DNA of 64,000 nucleotides from Acholeplasmatales bacterium (GTDB lineage Bacteria > Bacillota_I > Bacilli_A > Acholeplasmatales > Anaeroplasmataceae): assembly GCA_016288855.1 (NCBI GenBank), contig JAEELJ010000013.1, positions 1 to 64,000 of the forward strand, given 5' to 3'. Positions 1 through 9,239 of this stretch are shown piece by piece. The notes beneath the pieces were generated by a model. That model had not been told where the DNA came from. It saw only the letters and a list, made by a program, of their open reading frames with translations, and ran no database searches. A program made the position numbers and the translations under genes. Every line of letters starts with the position of its first letter. Position 1 is the first letter of the stretch.

Positions 1-1
1 A

Positions 2-334
2 ACAGACTTCTATGGTGTTGGCAAAAAGATATATTTTAAATTTGAAGACAGTATTATTAATCACGATAATATAGAAAGTATTTTAGATAAAATAAGTGAT
101 GGTGTAAATACGTCAGATTTTACAAAATATAAATCTGTAATTGTTATAGGTAAATCTGATGAATTATTCAAATCTAAAGAATTACTTTATTTTGATAATA
201 AGAATTGTTTTGTTGTGTTTTACTTAATAAATGAGAAAAATAATACAATTTATTATAATGATTCTTGGATTTTTGCTTTAGGACTAAATTATAGAAAATA
301 CATAAAGAAACTCAACAAAGTTATCAAATTATAA
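2..334 (+). CDS. C-terminal part of an unknown protein, truncated by window start
   Basis: Open frame from base 2 to TAA at 332-334 (...DSWIFALGLNYRKYIKKLNKVIKL*); not in ORF track because the start is outside the window. Confidence 0.55.
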   Translation, partial: TDFYGVGKKIYFKFEDSIINHDNIESILDKISDGVNTSDFTKYKSVIVIGKSDELFKSKELLYFDNKNCFVVFYLINEKNNTIYYNDSWIFALGLNYRKYIKKLNKVIKL

Positions 335-446
335 AAAAGTTTGATTTATTAATATGTTAGGTAGATATAATGTGTCTTTTAGACAGGATTTAGGCAACTT
401 TATCAGCATTATATCTATGCCGTTATAGTCTCTATAACGATATTAG

Positions 447-806
447 AAGTTAGAATCTTATGATTTTAATCATGAGAGGTTCAAAAAGGATCATGCGTAT
501 GGTACATATTTGATACTAAGTCAAATAGAAGGCTTAGAAGATATATGCAAGTGGTCATCTAGACACCATGAAAAAATAAATGGTACAGGATATCCATTTA
601 ATCTTAAAGCACATGAATTATCATTTGAGGATCGTCTTTTAGCAGTAATAGATATATTCCAAGCTTTAATTGAAAAAAGAAGTTATAAGAGGGAATTTAG
701 ATTATATGATACATTTGCAATATTAAGGCAAATGGCTACTGATAATTTATTAGATTATAATATTGTAAATGATGTTATAAAGGTATTTAATAATAACATG
801 AACTAG
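447..806 (+). pseudogene. HD-GYP domain relic (N-terminal HD half missing)
   Basis: Frame KLESYDFNHERFKKDHAYGTYLILSQIEGLEDICKWSSRHHEKINGTGYPF... carries HHEKxNGTGYP of HD-GYP proteins, but an in-frame TAG (444-446) sits just upstream and no HD metal-binding half precedes it. Confidence 0.65.
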
Positions 807-896
807 ATTAATTTTAAAAATAATAATTTTATTTTAATACCACTAATAATTTGTGATATAATAGGTATAGAAATTTTATTGGAGGAAATTATAAAT

Positions 897-1775
897 ATGA
901 AATTAGATGTTAGATATGCAAATCATCCAGATGATTCTAAGAATTATGATACAAAATTATTAAGACATCATTACCTAATTGAAAAGGTATTTGAAGCTGA
1001 TGATATTTTATTAACATATTCTCATCAGGATAGAATTATTGCTGGTGGTATTATGCCAGTTACAAAGGCTTTAAAGCTTGAAGGTTCTTCTGAAATGAGA
1101 GCAAAATACTTCTTAGAAAGAAGAGAATTAGGATTCATCAACATTGGTGGAGATGGCTCTGTTACATTAGATGGTAAGACTTATGATATTATGCATAAGG
1201 ATGGTATGTATGTTGGTTTAGGTGTTAAGGAAATTGAATTTAGATCAAATGATCCAAAGAACCCTGCAAAGTTCTATATGACATCATCTCCTGCACACAA
1301 GACTTATCCAACAGTATATATTGCATATACAAAGGAAAATTTAGCAAAGTTCAAGGGCGATATTAAGGCTGTTGAATGTGTTCACCAAGAATTAGGTGAT
1401 GTTGAACATATGAATAAGAGAACAATTAATAAGTATATCAATACTGCAATCATTGACTCTTGTCAGTTAGCAATGGGTATGACTGCACTTGATAGAGGTT
1501 CTTGCTGGAATACAATGCCTTGTCATACACATGAAAGAAGAATGGAAGTTTATTTCTATTTTGATTTCCCAGAAACAGATAGAGTATTCCATTTAATGGG
1601 AAAGCCAGATGAAACTCGTCATATCGTTATGGCTCCTGAACAGGCTGTTATTTCACCAGCATGGTCAATTCATGCAGCATCTGCAACAATGAATTATACA
1701 TTCATTTGGGGTATGTGTGGTGAAAACCAGGATTATGATGATATGGATCATATCCAAACAAAGGATTTAAAATAA
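897..1775 (+). CDS. kduI: 5-dehydro-4-deoxy-D-glucuronate isomerase
   Basis: MKLDVRYANHPDD...; KduI-like along its length, including GSCWNTMPCHTHERRMEVYFYFD; start corrected to ATG after ggagg. Confidence 0.9.
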   Translation: MKLDVRYANHPDDSKNYDTKLLRHHYLIEKVFEADDILLTYSHQDRIIAGGIMPVTKALKLEGSSEMRAKYFLERRELGFINIGGDGSVTLDGKTYDIMHKDGMYVGLGVKEIEFRSNDPKNPAKFYMTSSPAHKTYPTVYIAYTKENLAKFKGDIKAVECVHQELGDVEHMNKRTINKYINTAIIDSCQLAMGMTALDRGSCWNTMPCHTHERRMEVYFYFDFPETDRVFHLMGKPDETRHIVMAPEQAVISPAWSIHAASATMNYTFIWGMCGENQDYDDMDHIQTKDLK

Positions 1776-1787
1776 TTTTATGATTTT

Positions 1788-1818
1788 AAAGGCTATGATT
1801 ATTTTCATAGCCTTTTTT
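1788..1818 (+). terminator. intrinsic terminator after kduI
   Basis: AAAGGCTATGA/TCATAGCCTTT stem then T-run. Confidence 0.85.
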
Positions 1819-1872
1819 CCTTGCTAACAAATAGTAATTATTATAAAATATTTATAATAATTGAGGTGTATT

Positions 1873-2436
1873 ATGAAATTATTAGAAATTGAAAAGAAAT
1901 ATGAAGGTAAATTCCTTACATATTATATTGCTAAATATGAGAATGCAGTAGGTGGAATAAAACTATATGAGTTTGTTTCAAGAGATAAGAATTTAACAAT
2001 AGAAACTTTTTGTCATCATGAGCCTCAAGGCGTTGGAATGGTATGTGTAAGTGTAGATAGAACTAAAATTCTTATTCAAGAAGAATTTAGAATGGCTACT
2101 AATGAATGGGTTTATAATTTTCCTGCAGGTTTAATTGATGAAGGTGAAGATGCATTCACTGCTTGTAAAAGAGAATTAAAAGAAGAAACAGGCGTTGATG
2201 TAGTTGAGCTTATTGCAATGCTTCCTCCTTCATATGCGTCTCAAGGAACAAGTGATGAAGAAATGGTAATTTGTTATGTCACTTGTGAAGGTGAAATTAG
2301 ACCTAGTGATAATCCTATGGAAGAAATTAGAGCTAACTGGTTTACTAAGGATGAAGTAAAGAAATTATTAGAAGATAAGGCATTAATGTCTGTTAGAACT
2401 CAAATGTTTTGTTATCAATGGATAAATGAAAAGTAA
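1873..2436 (+). CDS. NUDIX hydrolase (ADP-ribose pyrophosphatase-like)
   Basis: Nudix box-like AFTACKRELKEETGVDV; start moved to ATG 1873 after SD. Confidence 0.85.
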   Translation: MKLLEIEKKYEGKFLTYYIAKYENAVGGIKLYEFVSRDKNLTIETFCHHEPQGVGMVCVSVDRTKILIQEEFRMATNEWVYNFPAGLIDEGEDAFTACKRELKEETGVDVVELIAMLPPSYASQGTSDEEMVICYVTCEGEIRPSDNPMEEIRANWFTKDEVKKLLEDKALMSVRTQMFCYQWINEK

Positions 2437-2439
2437 AAA

Positions 2440-2478
2440 AATACCTTAGGCAAGAAAAAATCCTAAGGTAATTTTTTT
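2440..2478. terminator. bidirectional terminator between convergent genes
   Basis: taccttagg ... cctaaggta flanked by A-run and T-run. Confidence 0.85.
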
Positions 2479-2487
2479 GAAATTTGA

Positions 2488-3423
2488 TTAAGCTCTATTA
2501 GAAGAACCTAATACATTACGAATCTTATGTTGTACAGATTTAGTGATATTATCTCTTGCAACACCTAATGGCTTTCTTGGGTCGAAGCAAGAATTATTGT
2601 CTAGTATATATTTTCTCATTGAAGCATAAGATGCTAAACGGATATCTGAGTCAATATTTATCTTACATACAGCCATCTTAGCGGCTTTAGAAAGTAATTC
2701 TTCAGGAACACCAATTGCGTCCTTCATTTCTCCGCCAGATTCCTTAAACATAGATACATATTCCTGTAAAACAGAAGATGCACCATGTAATACGATTGGG
2801 AAACCAGGTAATCTCTTTGAAACTTCTTCTAGAATATCAAATCTAAGCATTGGCTTTGTGCCTGGCTTGAATTTAAATGCACCATGAGAAGTACCGATTG
2901 CGATTGCAAGTGAATCAACACCTGTTCTCTTAACAAAATCTTCAACCATATTTGGATCTGTGTATGAAGAATGTTCAACACTCACTTCATCTTCAACACC
3001 AGCTAAAGTTCCAAGTTCACCTTCAACTGTAACATATGGAACATGATTATGAGCATATTCACATACTCTTCTTGTTAATTCAACATTTTCTTCGTATGGA
3101 AGAGAAGAACCATCAATCATAACTGATGTGAAACCAGAATCAATACAATCTTTACATGTTTCAAATGAGTCACCGTGATCTAGGTGTAGGGCAATAGGTA
3201 AACCAGAATCTAAAACTGCAGCTTCAACCATTGCTTTTAAATAAAGAGGATTAGCATAATTTCTTGCACCTCTTGAAACTTGAAGAATAATTGGAGAACG
3301 TTCTAATTTAGCTGCTTCAACAATACCTTGGATTGTTTCCATGTTGCAAATGTTGAATGCACCTACAGCGTAGCCTTCATCATAGGCCTTTTTTAACATG
3401 TCTAATTCATTTACTAGTGGCAT
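2488..3423 (-). CDS. fba: class II fructose-bisphosphate aldolase family
   Basis: MPLVNELDMLKKAYDEGYAVGAFNICNMETIQGIVEAA...LHLDHGDSFE... Confidence 0.88.
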   Translation of the reverse strand: MPLVNELDMLKKAYDEGYAVGAFNICNMETIQGIVEAAKLERSPIILQVSRGARNYANPLYLKAMVEAAVLDSGLPIALHLDHGDSFETCKDCIDSGFTSVMIDGSSLPYEENVELTRRVCEYAHNHVPYVTVEGELGTLAGVEDEVSVEHSSYTDPNMVEDFVKRTGVDSLAIAIGTSHGAFKFKPGTKPMLRFDILEEVSKRLPGFPIVLHGASSVLQEYVSMFKESGGEMKDAIGVPEELLSKAAKMAVCKINIDSDIRLASYASMRKYILDNNSCFDPRKPLGVARDNITKSVQHKIRNVLGSSNRA

Positions 3424-3614
3424 AATAATACCTGACCTTTCTATAATTGCTAAATCATTATATATCAAAAGTTTGAAAATATAAAGAACAATTTTTAATA
3501 ATTATTAATGTAATTAATAATGTTAAATGTTATAATATAAAAAAGAGATTAATTTGTAAAAACTTGATACTTTTATATAAATTTAGTATAATTTAAAAAA
3601 AAGTGGTGATGCTT

Positions 3615-4658
3615 ATGGAAAAAGAATTCCTAAAAAGATTTGAAAAGAACAAGGATGAGTTGACTGGTCTTTATAGAAGAGATGCAATATCATCATATAT
3701 GGATAAATTAATTAGAGACGAAACTCCTTTTTCTTTTGTAATTGTAGATATTGATAATTTTAAAATAATTAATGATTCATATGGCCATGCTGTAGGGGAT
3801 GAAGCATTAAGGCTTGTTGCGCAGTCATTAAAGAAAGCTGTTCAAGATAGTGGGGTAGTAGGTAGATTCGGTGGAGACGAATTTGTTTTTGTGTTCCCTA
3901 ATATTGTTGAATATGACGATATATGGCATGTTTTATTAAACCTTTTACAGTCTGCATATGATATTAAAATACCTGATACAGATGTTTCAATTACATATAC
4001 AGCAGGTTGCTCAAGATATCCTTTAGATACAACAAATATTGATGTAATATTTAATTTAGCAGATAAGGCCTTATATAGAGGTAAAGTAAAAGGAAGAAAT
4101 TGCTTTATCATTTATCTTGCTGAAAAGCATGGAAATATCAATTTACAAACAATAAGAGAAAAGGTTTATGACCCAATTATCTTACATTCAAAAATATTTA
4201 ATATGCTAACAAATGATGATGATACATCTAATAATATTAAAAATGTATTAGATTTTATTGGTGCATACCTTTTAATTGATCATATATGTATGCAAGAGAA
4301 TGGTAGATTATATTTAGATTATTTCCAACCTATTTCTAAGAAAAGAGATTATGAACCATATGCAGAAGAAGCTATAACAGAATTATTTAACAATTGTTCT
4401 GTTTTCTATGAGAATGCCACATTATCATCAAGAGAAAAATTAAAAATCATTGATGAATTAAAAAAGCAAAACATTTATGCATGTTGTTTAGTTGAAATAA
4501 AATGTTATGGTAAATCATTTGGTTTCCTAAGATGTGATATGACAAGTGTTAATACAGGTCGTGTTTGGCAAAATGATGATTTAGTATTAATTGAGACTGT
4601 TGCAAACCAGATTGGATTAGCTTTATATATCGATGGATTAAGAAAGTTAATAGATTAA
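3615..4658 (+). CDS. GGDEF domain protein with C-terminal GAF-like domain
   Basis: LTGLYRRD...DIDNFKIINDSYGH...GRFGGDEF; C-terminal half GAF-like; no N-terminal sensor. Confidence 0.8.
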   Translation: MEKEFLKRFEKNKDELTGLYRRDAISSYMDKLIRDETPFSFVIVDIDNFKIINDSYGHAVGDEALRLVAQSLKKAVQDSGVVGRFGGDEFVFVFPNIVEYDDIWHVLLNLLQSAYDIKIPDTDVSITYTAGCSRYPLDTTNIDVIFNLADKALYRGKVKGRNCFIIYLAEKHGNINLQTIREKVYDPIILHSKIFNMLTNDDDTSNNIKNVLDFIGAYLLIDHICMQENGRLYLDYFQPISKKRDYEPYAEEAITELFNNCSVFYENATLSSREKLKIIDELKKQNIYACCLVEIKCYGKSFGFLRCDMTSVNTGRVWQNDDLVLIETVANQIGLALYIDGLRKLID

Positions 4659-4665
4659 TATGATT

Positions 4666-4698
4666 AAGCTTTTAAGAGTTATTCTTAGAAGCTTTTTT
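4666..4698 (+). terminator. intrinsic terminator
   Basis: AAGCTTTTAAGA/TCTTAGAAGCTT then T-run. Confidence 0.8.
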
Positions 4699-4808
4699 AA
4701 TTTTAATAATATAATTCAAATATATCCCTCCTTTTTTACTATAATATATTTAATTTTATAATTAAATATTATAACAATTTGGTATAATATATTTTGGATG
4801 GTGGTACT

Positions 4809-5558
4809 ATGCTTGAATATTTATTTGGTGGACTTACAACAATAGGTATAGTCGCACAAATATTATCACTTGTTGGTAATATATTATTTACAGGTTCAAG
4901 CTTCTTTAAAAACAAAAAACTTATATTGATATTACAAAGTATCAATCATGTTTTATCTAGTATTGCAGAAATAATTCAAAAACTATATTCAGGTGTTGTT
5001 CAAGAGGCTACATCATTAACAAGAAATATAATTTTGATGTTTGTTAAAGAAGAAAAGAAGATTTTAAAGTTAATAATTATAATTGTTATTACTACACTTG
5101 CGGTAGTAATAGGTGTAATAGTTAATATATTAGGCTCAGGAAATAAATGGCAAGGATATTTGCCTATTAGCGCAACTATAATTTATACAATATTTTTAAT
5201 ATTAGCATTTACAATTAAAGTTGGACCTTTACAAAGTGAAATGCTATTAAAGCTTGGTTTATTCTTATCTTCAATTTGTTGGGCAGTATATGGTGTTGCA
5301 GATGAAGGAAAGCTTTATGCAATAACAGTATTTAATGGTATAACTATAATTTCATGCTTTATCTCATTTATGAGAATTTCAAAAATTCATTATAGAATAA
5401 GAAAGCATGAATTAACATATACTGAAGCAAATGAAATTGAGATTCAAAAGGAAAATGAAAAAAGAGAAAAGATAAAAGAAAAATATCGTAAGAGAAAAGC
5501 TAAAAAAATGAATATTAATAAACAAGATAATCAAGAAATTATCAAAAAAATAGAATAA
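4809..5558 (+). CDS. YgjV-family multi-TM membrane protein
   Basis: Several hydrophobic segments (MLEYLFGGLTTIGIVAQILSLVGNILF...); YgjV-like pattern, charged C-terminal tail. Confidence 0.5.
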   Translation: MLEYLFGGLTTIGIVAQILSLVGNILFTGSSFFKNKKLILILQSINHVLSSIAEIIQKLYSGVVQEATSLTRNIILMFVKEEKKILKLIIIIVITTLAVVIGVIVNILGSGNKWQGYLPISATIIYTIFLILAFTIKVGPLQSEMLLKLGLFLSSICWAVYGVADEGKLYAITVFNGITIISCFISFMRISKIHYRIRKHELTYTEANEIEIQKENEKREKIKEKYRKRKAKKMNINKQDNQEIIKKIE

Positions 5559-5573
5559 TTAGTATTAAAAATT

Positions 5574-5601
5574 GGATTTCTTCTAAAGAAATCCTTTTTT
5601 T
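5574..5601 (+). terminator. intrinsic terminator
   Basis: ggatttctt/aagaaatcc stem then T-run. Confidence 0.8.
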
Positions 5602-5680
5602 TAGATTAAAATTGAAATTTTAACTATTAATTTTCAATTAAATAATTTATAATATTGTACAATGAGAGGTATTTATAGTT

Positions 5681-6748
5681 ATGAAAGTTAGAGATGAATT
5701 TAGTAAAAATATGGTGTCAACTCAGGAACTTCCTACTCCTGAAGAAATCAGAAAAATGTATCCATTATCTGATGAATTAAAAGCCATTAAAGAAAATAAT
5801 GATAAAGAAATAAGAGATATTTTTACAGGTAAGAGTGATAAGTTTATTCTTATCATTGGACCATGTAGCGCAGATAGAGAAGATGCAGTATTAGATTATA
5901 TTAAAAGACTAAAGAAAGTAGCTTTAGAAGTTAATGATGTAATTACTATTATCCCAAGAGTTTATACTGGTAAGCCAAGAACAACAGGTGCTGGATATAA
6001 GGGATTAGTTCACCAACCAGATCCAACTGGTCAACCTGATATGCTAAAAGGAATTATTGCAGTAAGAAAGCTACATATGGATGTTTTAAAGGAAACTGGT
6101 TTTTCTGGTGCTGATGAAATGTTATATGCAGAAAATTATGCATATGTTTCAGATTTACTATCATATATTGCAGTAGGTGCAAGATCTGTTGAAGATCAAT
6201 CTCATAGATTACTTGCATCAGGTATGGATGTACCTGTTGGTATGAAAAATCCAACATCAGGTGACCTATCAGTTTTAATGAATTCTATTCAGGCTGGTCA
6301 AAGCGGAACTACATTCATTTATCGTGGATGGGAAGTTGAAACAACTGGTAATGATTTGACTCATGCAGTATTAAGAGGATATGTTGATAAGCGTGGTGTA
6401 AGTCATCCAAATTACCATTATGAGGATTTAGCTACTCTTGCAAAATTATATTTAGAAAAGGGATATAAGAATCCTGCATGTATCGTTGATTGTAACCATT
6501 CAAACTCAGGAAAGCAATATATTGAACAAATTCGTATTGCAAAAGAAGTATTACATGCAACACGCCATAACCCTGAAATATTTAAACTTGTTAAGGGCTT
6601 AATGATTGAATCTTATATTGAAGATGGCAATCAAAAGGTTGATGGTGGATGCTATGGTAAGTCAATTACTGACCCTTGCTTAGGTTGGGAAAAGACTGAA
6701 AAGTTAATTCATGATATTGCTGAATTAAGAAGAGGACATATTTCTTAA
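5681..6748 (+). CDS. aroF: 3-deoxy-7-phosphoheptulonate (DAHP) synthase, class I
   Basis: LIIGPCSADREDAVLDY...IPRVYTGKPRTTGAGYKG...CNHSNSGKQYIEQ. Confidence 0.92.
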   Translation: MKVRDEFSKNMVSTQELPTPEEIRKMYPLSDELKAIKENNDKEIRDIFTGKSDKFILIIGPCSADREDAVLDYIKRLKKVALEVNDVITIIPRVYTGKPRTTGAGYKGLVHQPDPTGQPDMLKGIIAVRKLHMDVLKETGFSGADEMLYAENYAYVSDLLSYIAVGARSVEDQSHRLLASGMDVPVGMKNPTSGDLSVLMNSIQAGQSGTTFIYRGWEVETTGNDLTHAVLRGYVDKRGVSHPNYHYEDLATLAKLYLEKGYKNPACIVDCNHSNSGKQYIEQIRIAKEVLHATRHNPEIFKLVKGLMIESYIEDGNQKVDGGCYGKSITDPCLGWEKTEKLIHDIAELRRGHIS

Positions 6749-6759
6749 TTAAATAGATT

Positions 6760-6797
6760 AAAAAAGACTATGAAAAATTGAATTCATAGTCTTTTTT
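6760..6797. terminator. bidirectional terminator
   Basis: aaaaaagactatga...tcatagtctttttt. Confidence 0.85.
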
Positions 6798-6798
6798 G

Positions 6799-7575
6799 TT
6801 AGTTATATAATTTTTCATCTATAGGCTTTAGGTCATCAAATATATGTAAATCTTGTTCTAATAATTTACATGTAAGCTCATAGCATTTTTTTGAATCAAT
6901 AATTATAGAATTTGCATTGCCAAATTTAAAATATTTTGCAATCCCTAAATCAATCATAGGTTTTTCTAACTTTATATAATGCTCAGATAGGTGAGGATTT
7001 AAAGTAGAGTAATGCTTTTTTATATTATATTCTTTTATAATATCACCTTTTTTTGAATAGAATTTATAAGTATGAATTGTAAATCTATTAGGAACATTAT
7101 ATTTTTCTTCAATAGAATGAATAAATGTATTCTTTATTAATGAAGCCCCTAAAAATAAAATTTTAGCATCAATTGTATGAAGCATTCCAAAGCACCCATC
7201 ATAAGGGACTGGTGTCTTAGCATTATCATCATATTTTATATAAGAAGATGCATTTTTACCATATGCAACAATAGAATGAGTTGGATGAAAGCTCCTTATA
7301 AATCCACTTCTTAACGCAAGGTTAGGTAATATTCCTACACATGAATTTTCTTTTGATAAATCTAAGATATCTAAATCATTATTCATAAAGCTCCAGGTGT
7401 GCATAGGAAGCATTATTAGGCCTTCATTAAAATATTCTTTTAAGCATTCTATTAAGCCTAAACCATTTCCTTCAATTTCTCCTATGGATTTAAGTGAGGA
7501 ATGAATCATAATATTATCTGTATTTTTTAATCCTAATTCTTTTAAGGTATCATAAATCATTTTTCTTGTTAACAT
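6799..7575 (-). CDS. AAC(3)-family N-acetyltransferase (YokD-like)
   Basis: IMIHSSLKSIGEIEGNG...LPMHTW...FHPTHSIVAYGK. Confidence 0.8.
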   Translation of the reverse strand: MLTRKMIYDTLKELGLKNTDNIMIHSSLKSIGEIEGNGLGLIECLKEYFNEGLIMLPMHTWSFMNNDLDILDLSKENSCVGILPNLALRSGFIRSFHPTHSIVAYGKNASSYIKYDDNAKTPVPYDGCFGMLHTIDAKILFLGASLIKNTFIHSIEEKYNVPNRFTIHTYKFYSKKGDIIKEYNIKKHYSTLNPHLSEHYIKLEKPMIDLGIAKYFKFGNANSIIIDSKKCYELTCKLLEQDLHIFDDLKPIDEKLYN

Positions 7576-7604
7576 ATAATCACCAATAAAATTATAACAA
7601 AAAA

Positions 7605-7635
7605 ATACTTTAAATAAAGTATTTAATATACTTTA
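7605..7635. promoter_or_regulatory. candidate operator: ATACTTTA-AA-TAAAGTAT palindrome plus a third ATACTTTA half-site
   Basis: 8-bp inverted repeat 7605-7622; repeat ATACTTTA at 7628-7635, in a divergent intergenic region. Confidence 0.4.
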
Positions 7636-7700
7636 AAATAATTATATTTTTGTGCTAAAATATAGTCACTATATTTTATAAAGAAAGAAGTTGATTATTT

Positions 7701-9170
7701 ATGCCATGTACAACAATTTTAGTTGGTAAAAAAGCGAGCTATGATGGTTCAACAATGATTGCAAGAAATGATGATAATCCATCTGGGCAATTTGCAGAAA
7801 AGGATTTAATAGTTGTAACACCTTCTATGCAACCTCGTAAATATAAATCAAAAATATCTCATGTTGAAATAGATTTAGAGGATAATCCATTAACTTATAC
7901 TTGCTTCCCTAATGTTAAACCTGATGGTGGCATTTGGCCTGCATCAGGTATCAATTCTTATAATGTAGGTATGTCTGCTACTGAAACTATTACGACAAAC
8001 CCAAGAGTTTTAGGTGCTGATCCATATGTAACTTATGTTAAAGAAACTCTAGGACAAAAGGAAGTAATGGGTGGTATTGGTGAAGAGGATTTAGTAGTTT
8101 TAGTTTTACCTTATATTAAAACCGCAAGAGAAGGTGTCCTAAGATTAGGTATGCTTCTTGAAAAGTATGGTACATATGAACCAAATGGTATTGCTTTTAA
8201 TGATGAAAATGAGGTTTGGTTCTTAGAAACTATTGGAGGACACCATTATATTGCTAAACGTGTTCCAGATGATAGATATGTATCAATGCCAAATCAGCTA
8301 GGAATTGATGAATTTGATCTTTTAGATGCATTTGGTGAAAAGAAAAATCATTTATGCTCATCTGATTTAAAAGAATTTATTAAAGATAACCATTTAGATA
8401 TAAATAATAATGGAAAATTTAATCCAAGATTAGTTTTTGGCTCTCATGATGATTCTGATCATATTTATAACACTCCTAGAAGCTGGGCTATTGAGCGTTT
8501 CTTAAACCCAAGAACTTATAAATGGGATGGATGTAATGCTGATTTTACCCCTGAGTCTGATGATATTCCTTGGTCATTAGTACCTGAAAGAAAAATAACT
8601 ATAGAAGATGTTAAATGGTGCTTATCTAATCATTTCCAAGGTACACCTTATGATCCATATTCTAAAGAAAATACTACTTTAAGAAACAAATATCGTTCAA
8701 TTGGTGTAAATAGAACATCTTTATTAGCTTTATGTCAAATTAGAGGATATGAAGAAGATAAATTAAAAGGAATTGTTTGGTTTAGCTTTGCATCTAATGT
8801 ATTTAATCAGCTTGTTCCTTTTTATGCATCTTCTACTAATGTACCAGAATATTTTAGATGTAAGACTACAAGAGTTAATACCGAAAGCTTTTATTGGGCA
8901 AATAGATTATTATCAGCCTTAGCTGATTCTCAGTTTAATAAAACAGCAATATTTATTGAACGTTATCAAAATAAGCTAATGTCTAAATCTCATGAGCTTA
9001 TTAAGAAGTATGATTTATTGTATAAAGAATCAAAGAATATTGATGTTTTAAATAAGGCAATGGATGAAATATCTAAGGTCGCAAAGGATTTAACTGATGA
9101 AGTTTTGGACAAAGTTTTATATATTGTTTCATCTTGTATGAAGAACGCTTACTCTAGAAGTGACAATTAA
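7701..9170 (+). CDS. C69-family dipeptidase
   Basis: N-terminal MPCTTILVGKKASYDGSTMIARNDDNP typical of PepD/C69 peptidases. Confidence 0.88.
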   Translation: MPCTTILVGKKASYDGSTMIARNDDNPSGQFAEKDLIVVTPSMQPRKYKSKISHVEIDLEDNPLTYTCFPNVKPDGGIWPASGINSYNVGMSATETITTNPRVLGADPYVTYVKETLGQKEVMGGIGEEDLVVLVLPYIKTAREGVLRLGMLLEKYGTYEPNGIAFNDENEVWFLETIGGHHYIAKRVPDDRYVSMPNQLGIDEFDLLDAFGEKKNHLCSSDLKEFIKDNHLDINNNGKFNPRLVFGSHDDSDHIYNTPRSWAIERFLNPRTYKWDGCNADFTPESDDIPWSLVPERKITIEDVKWCLSNHFQGTPYDPYSKENTTLRNKYRSIGVNRTSLLALCQIRGYEEDKLKGIVWFSFASNVFNQLVPFYASSTNVPEYFRCKTTRVNTESFYWANRLLSALADSQFNKTAIFIERYQNKLMSKSHELIKKYDLLYKESKNIDVLNKAMDEISKVAKDLTDEVLDKVLYIVSSCMKNAYSRSDN

Positions 9171-9239
9171 AACCTTTTATATTTATAAAAAGTGTAGTAT
9201 AATTAAAATATAACAAATCTGTTCTCGGGGGGTTTTTAT

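Noticed and set aside
3842-4111. Minus-strand ORF inside GGDEF gene
   Set aside because: Shadow of a well-supported plus-strand CDS; no SD or recognisable domain. Same reasoning for the minus-strand ORFs at 6054, 12226, 19190, 20354, 21157, 33056, 33528, 36769, 40230, 41031, 50006, 51435, 58916, 59861, 60278, 60761 and 62942.
6799-7575. Acquired aminoglycoside-resistance gene
   Set aside because: AAC(3)/YokD-family membership is supported, but there is no mobile context and chromosomal members often lack resistance activity; resistance is not claimed.
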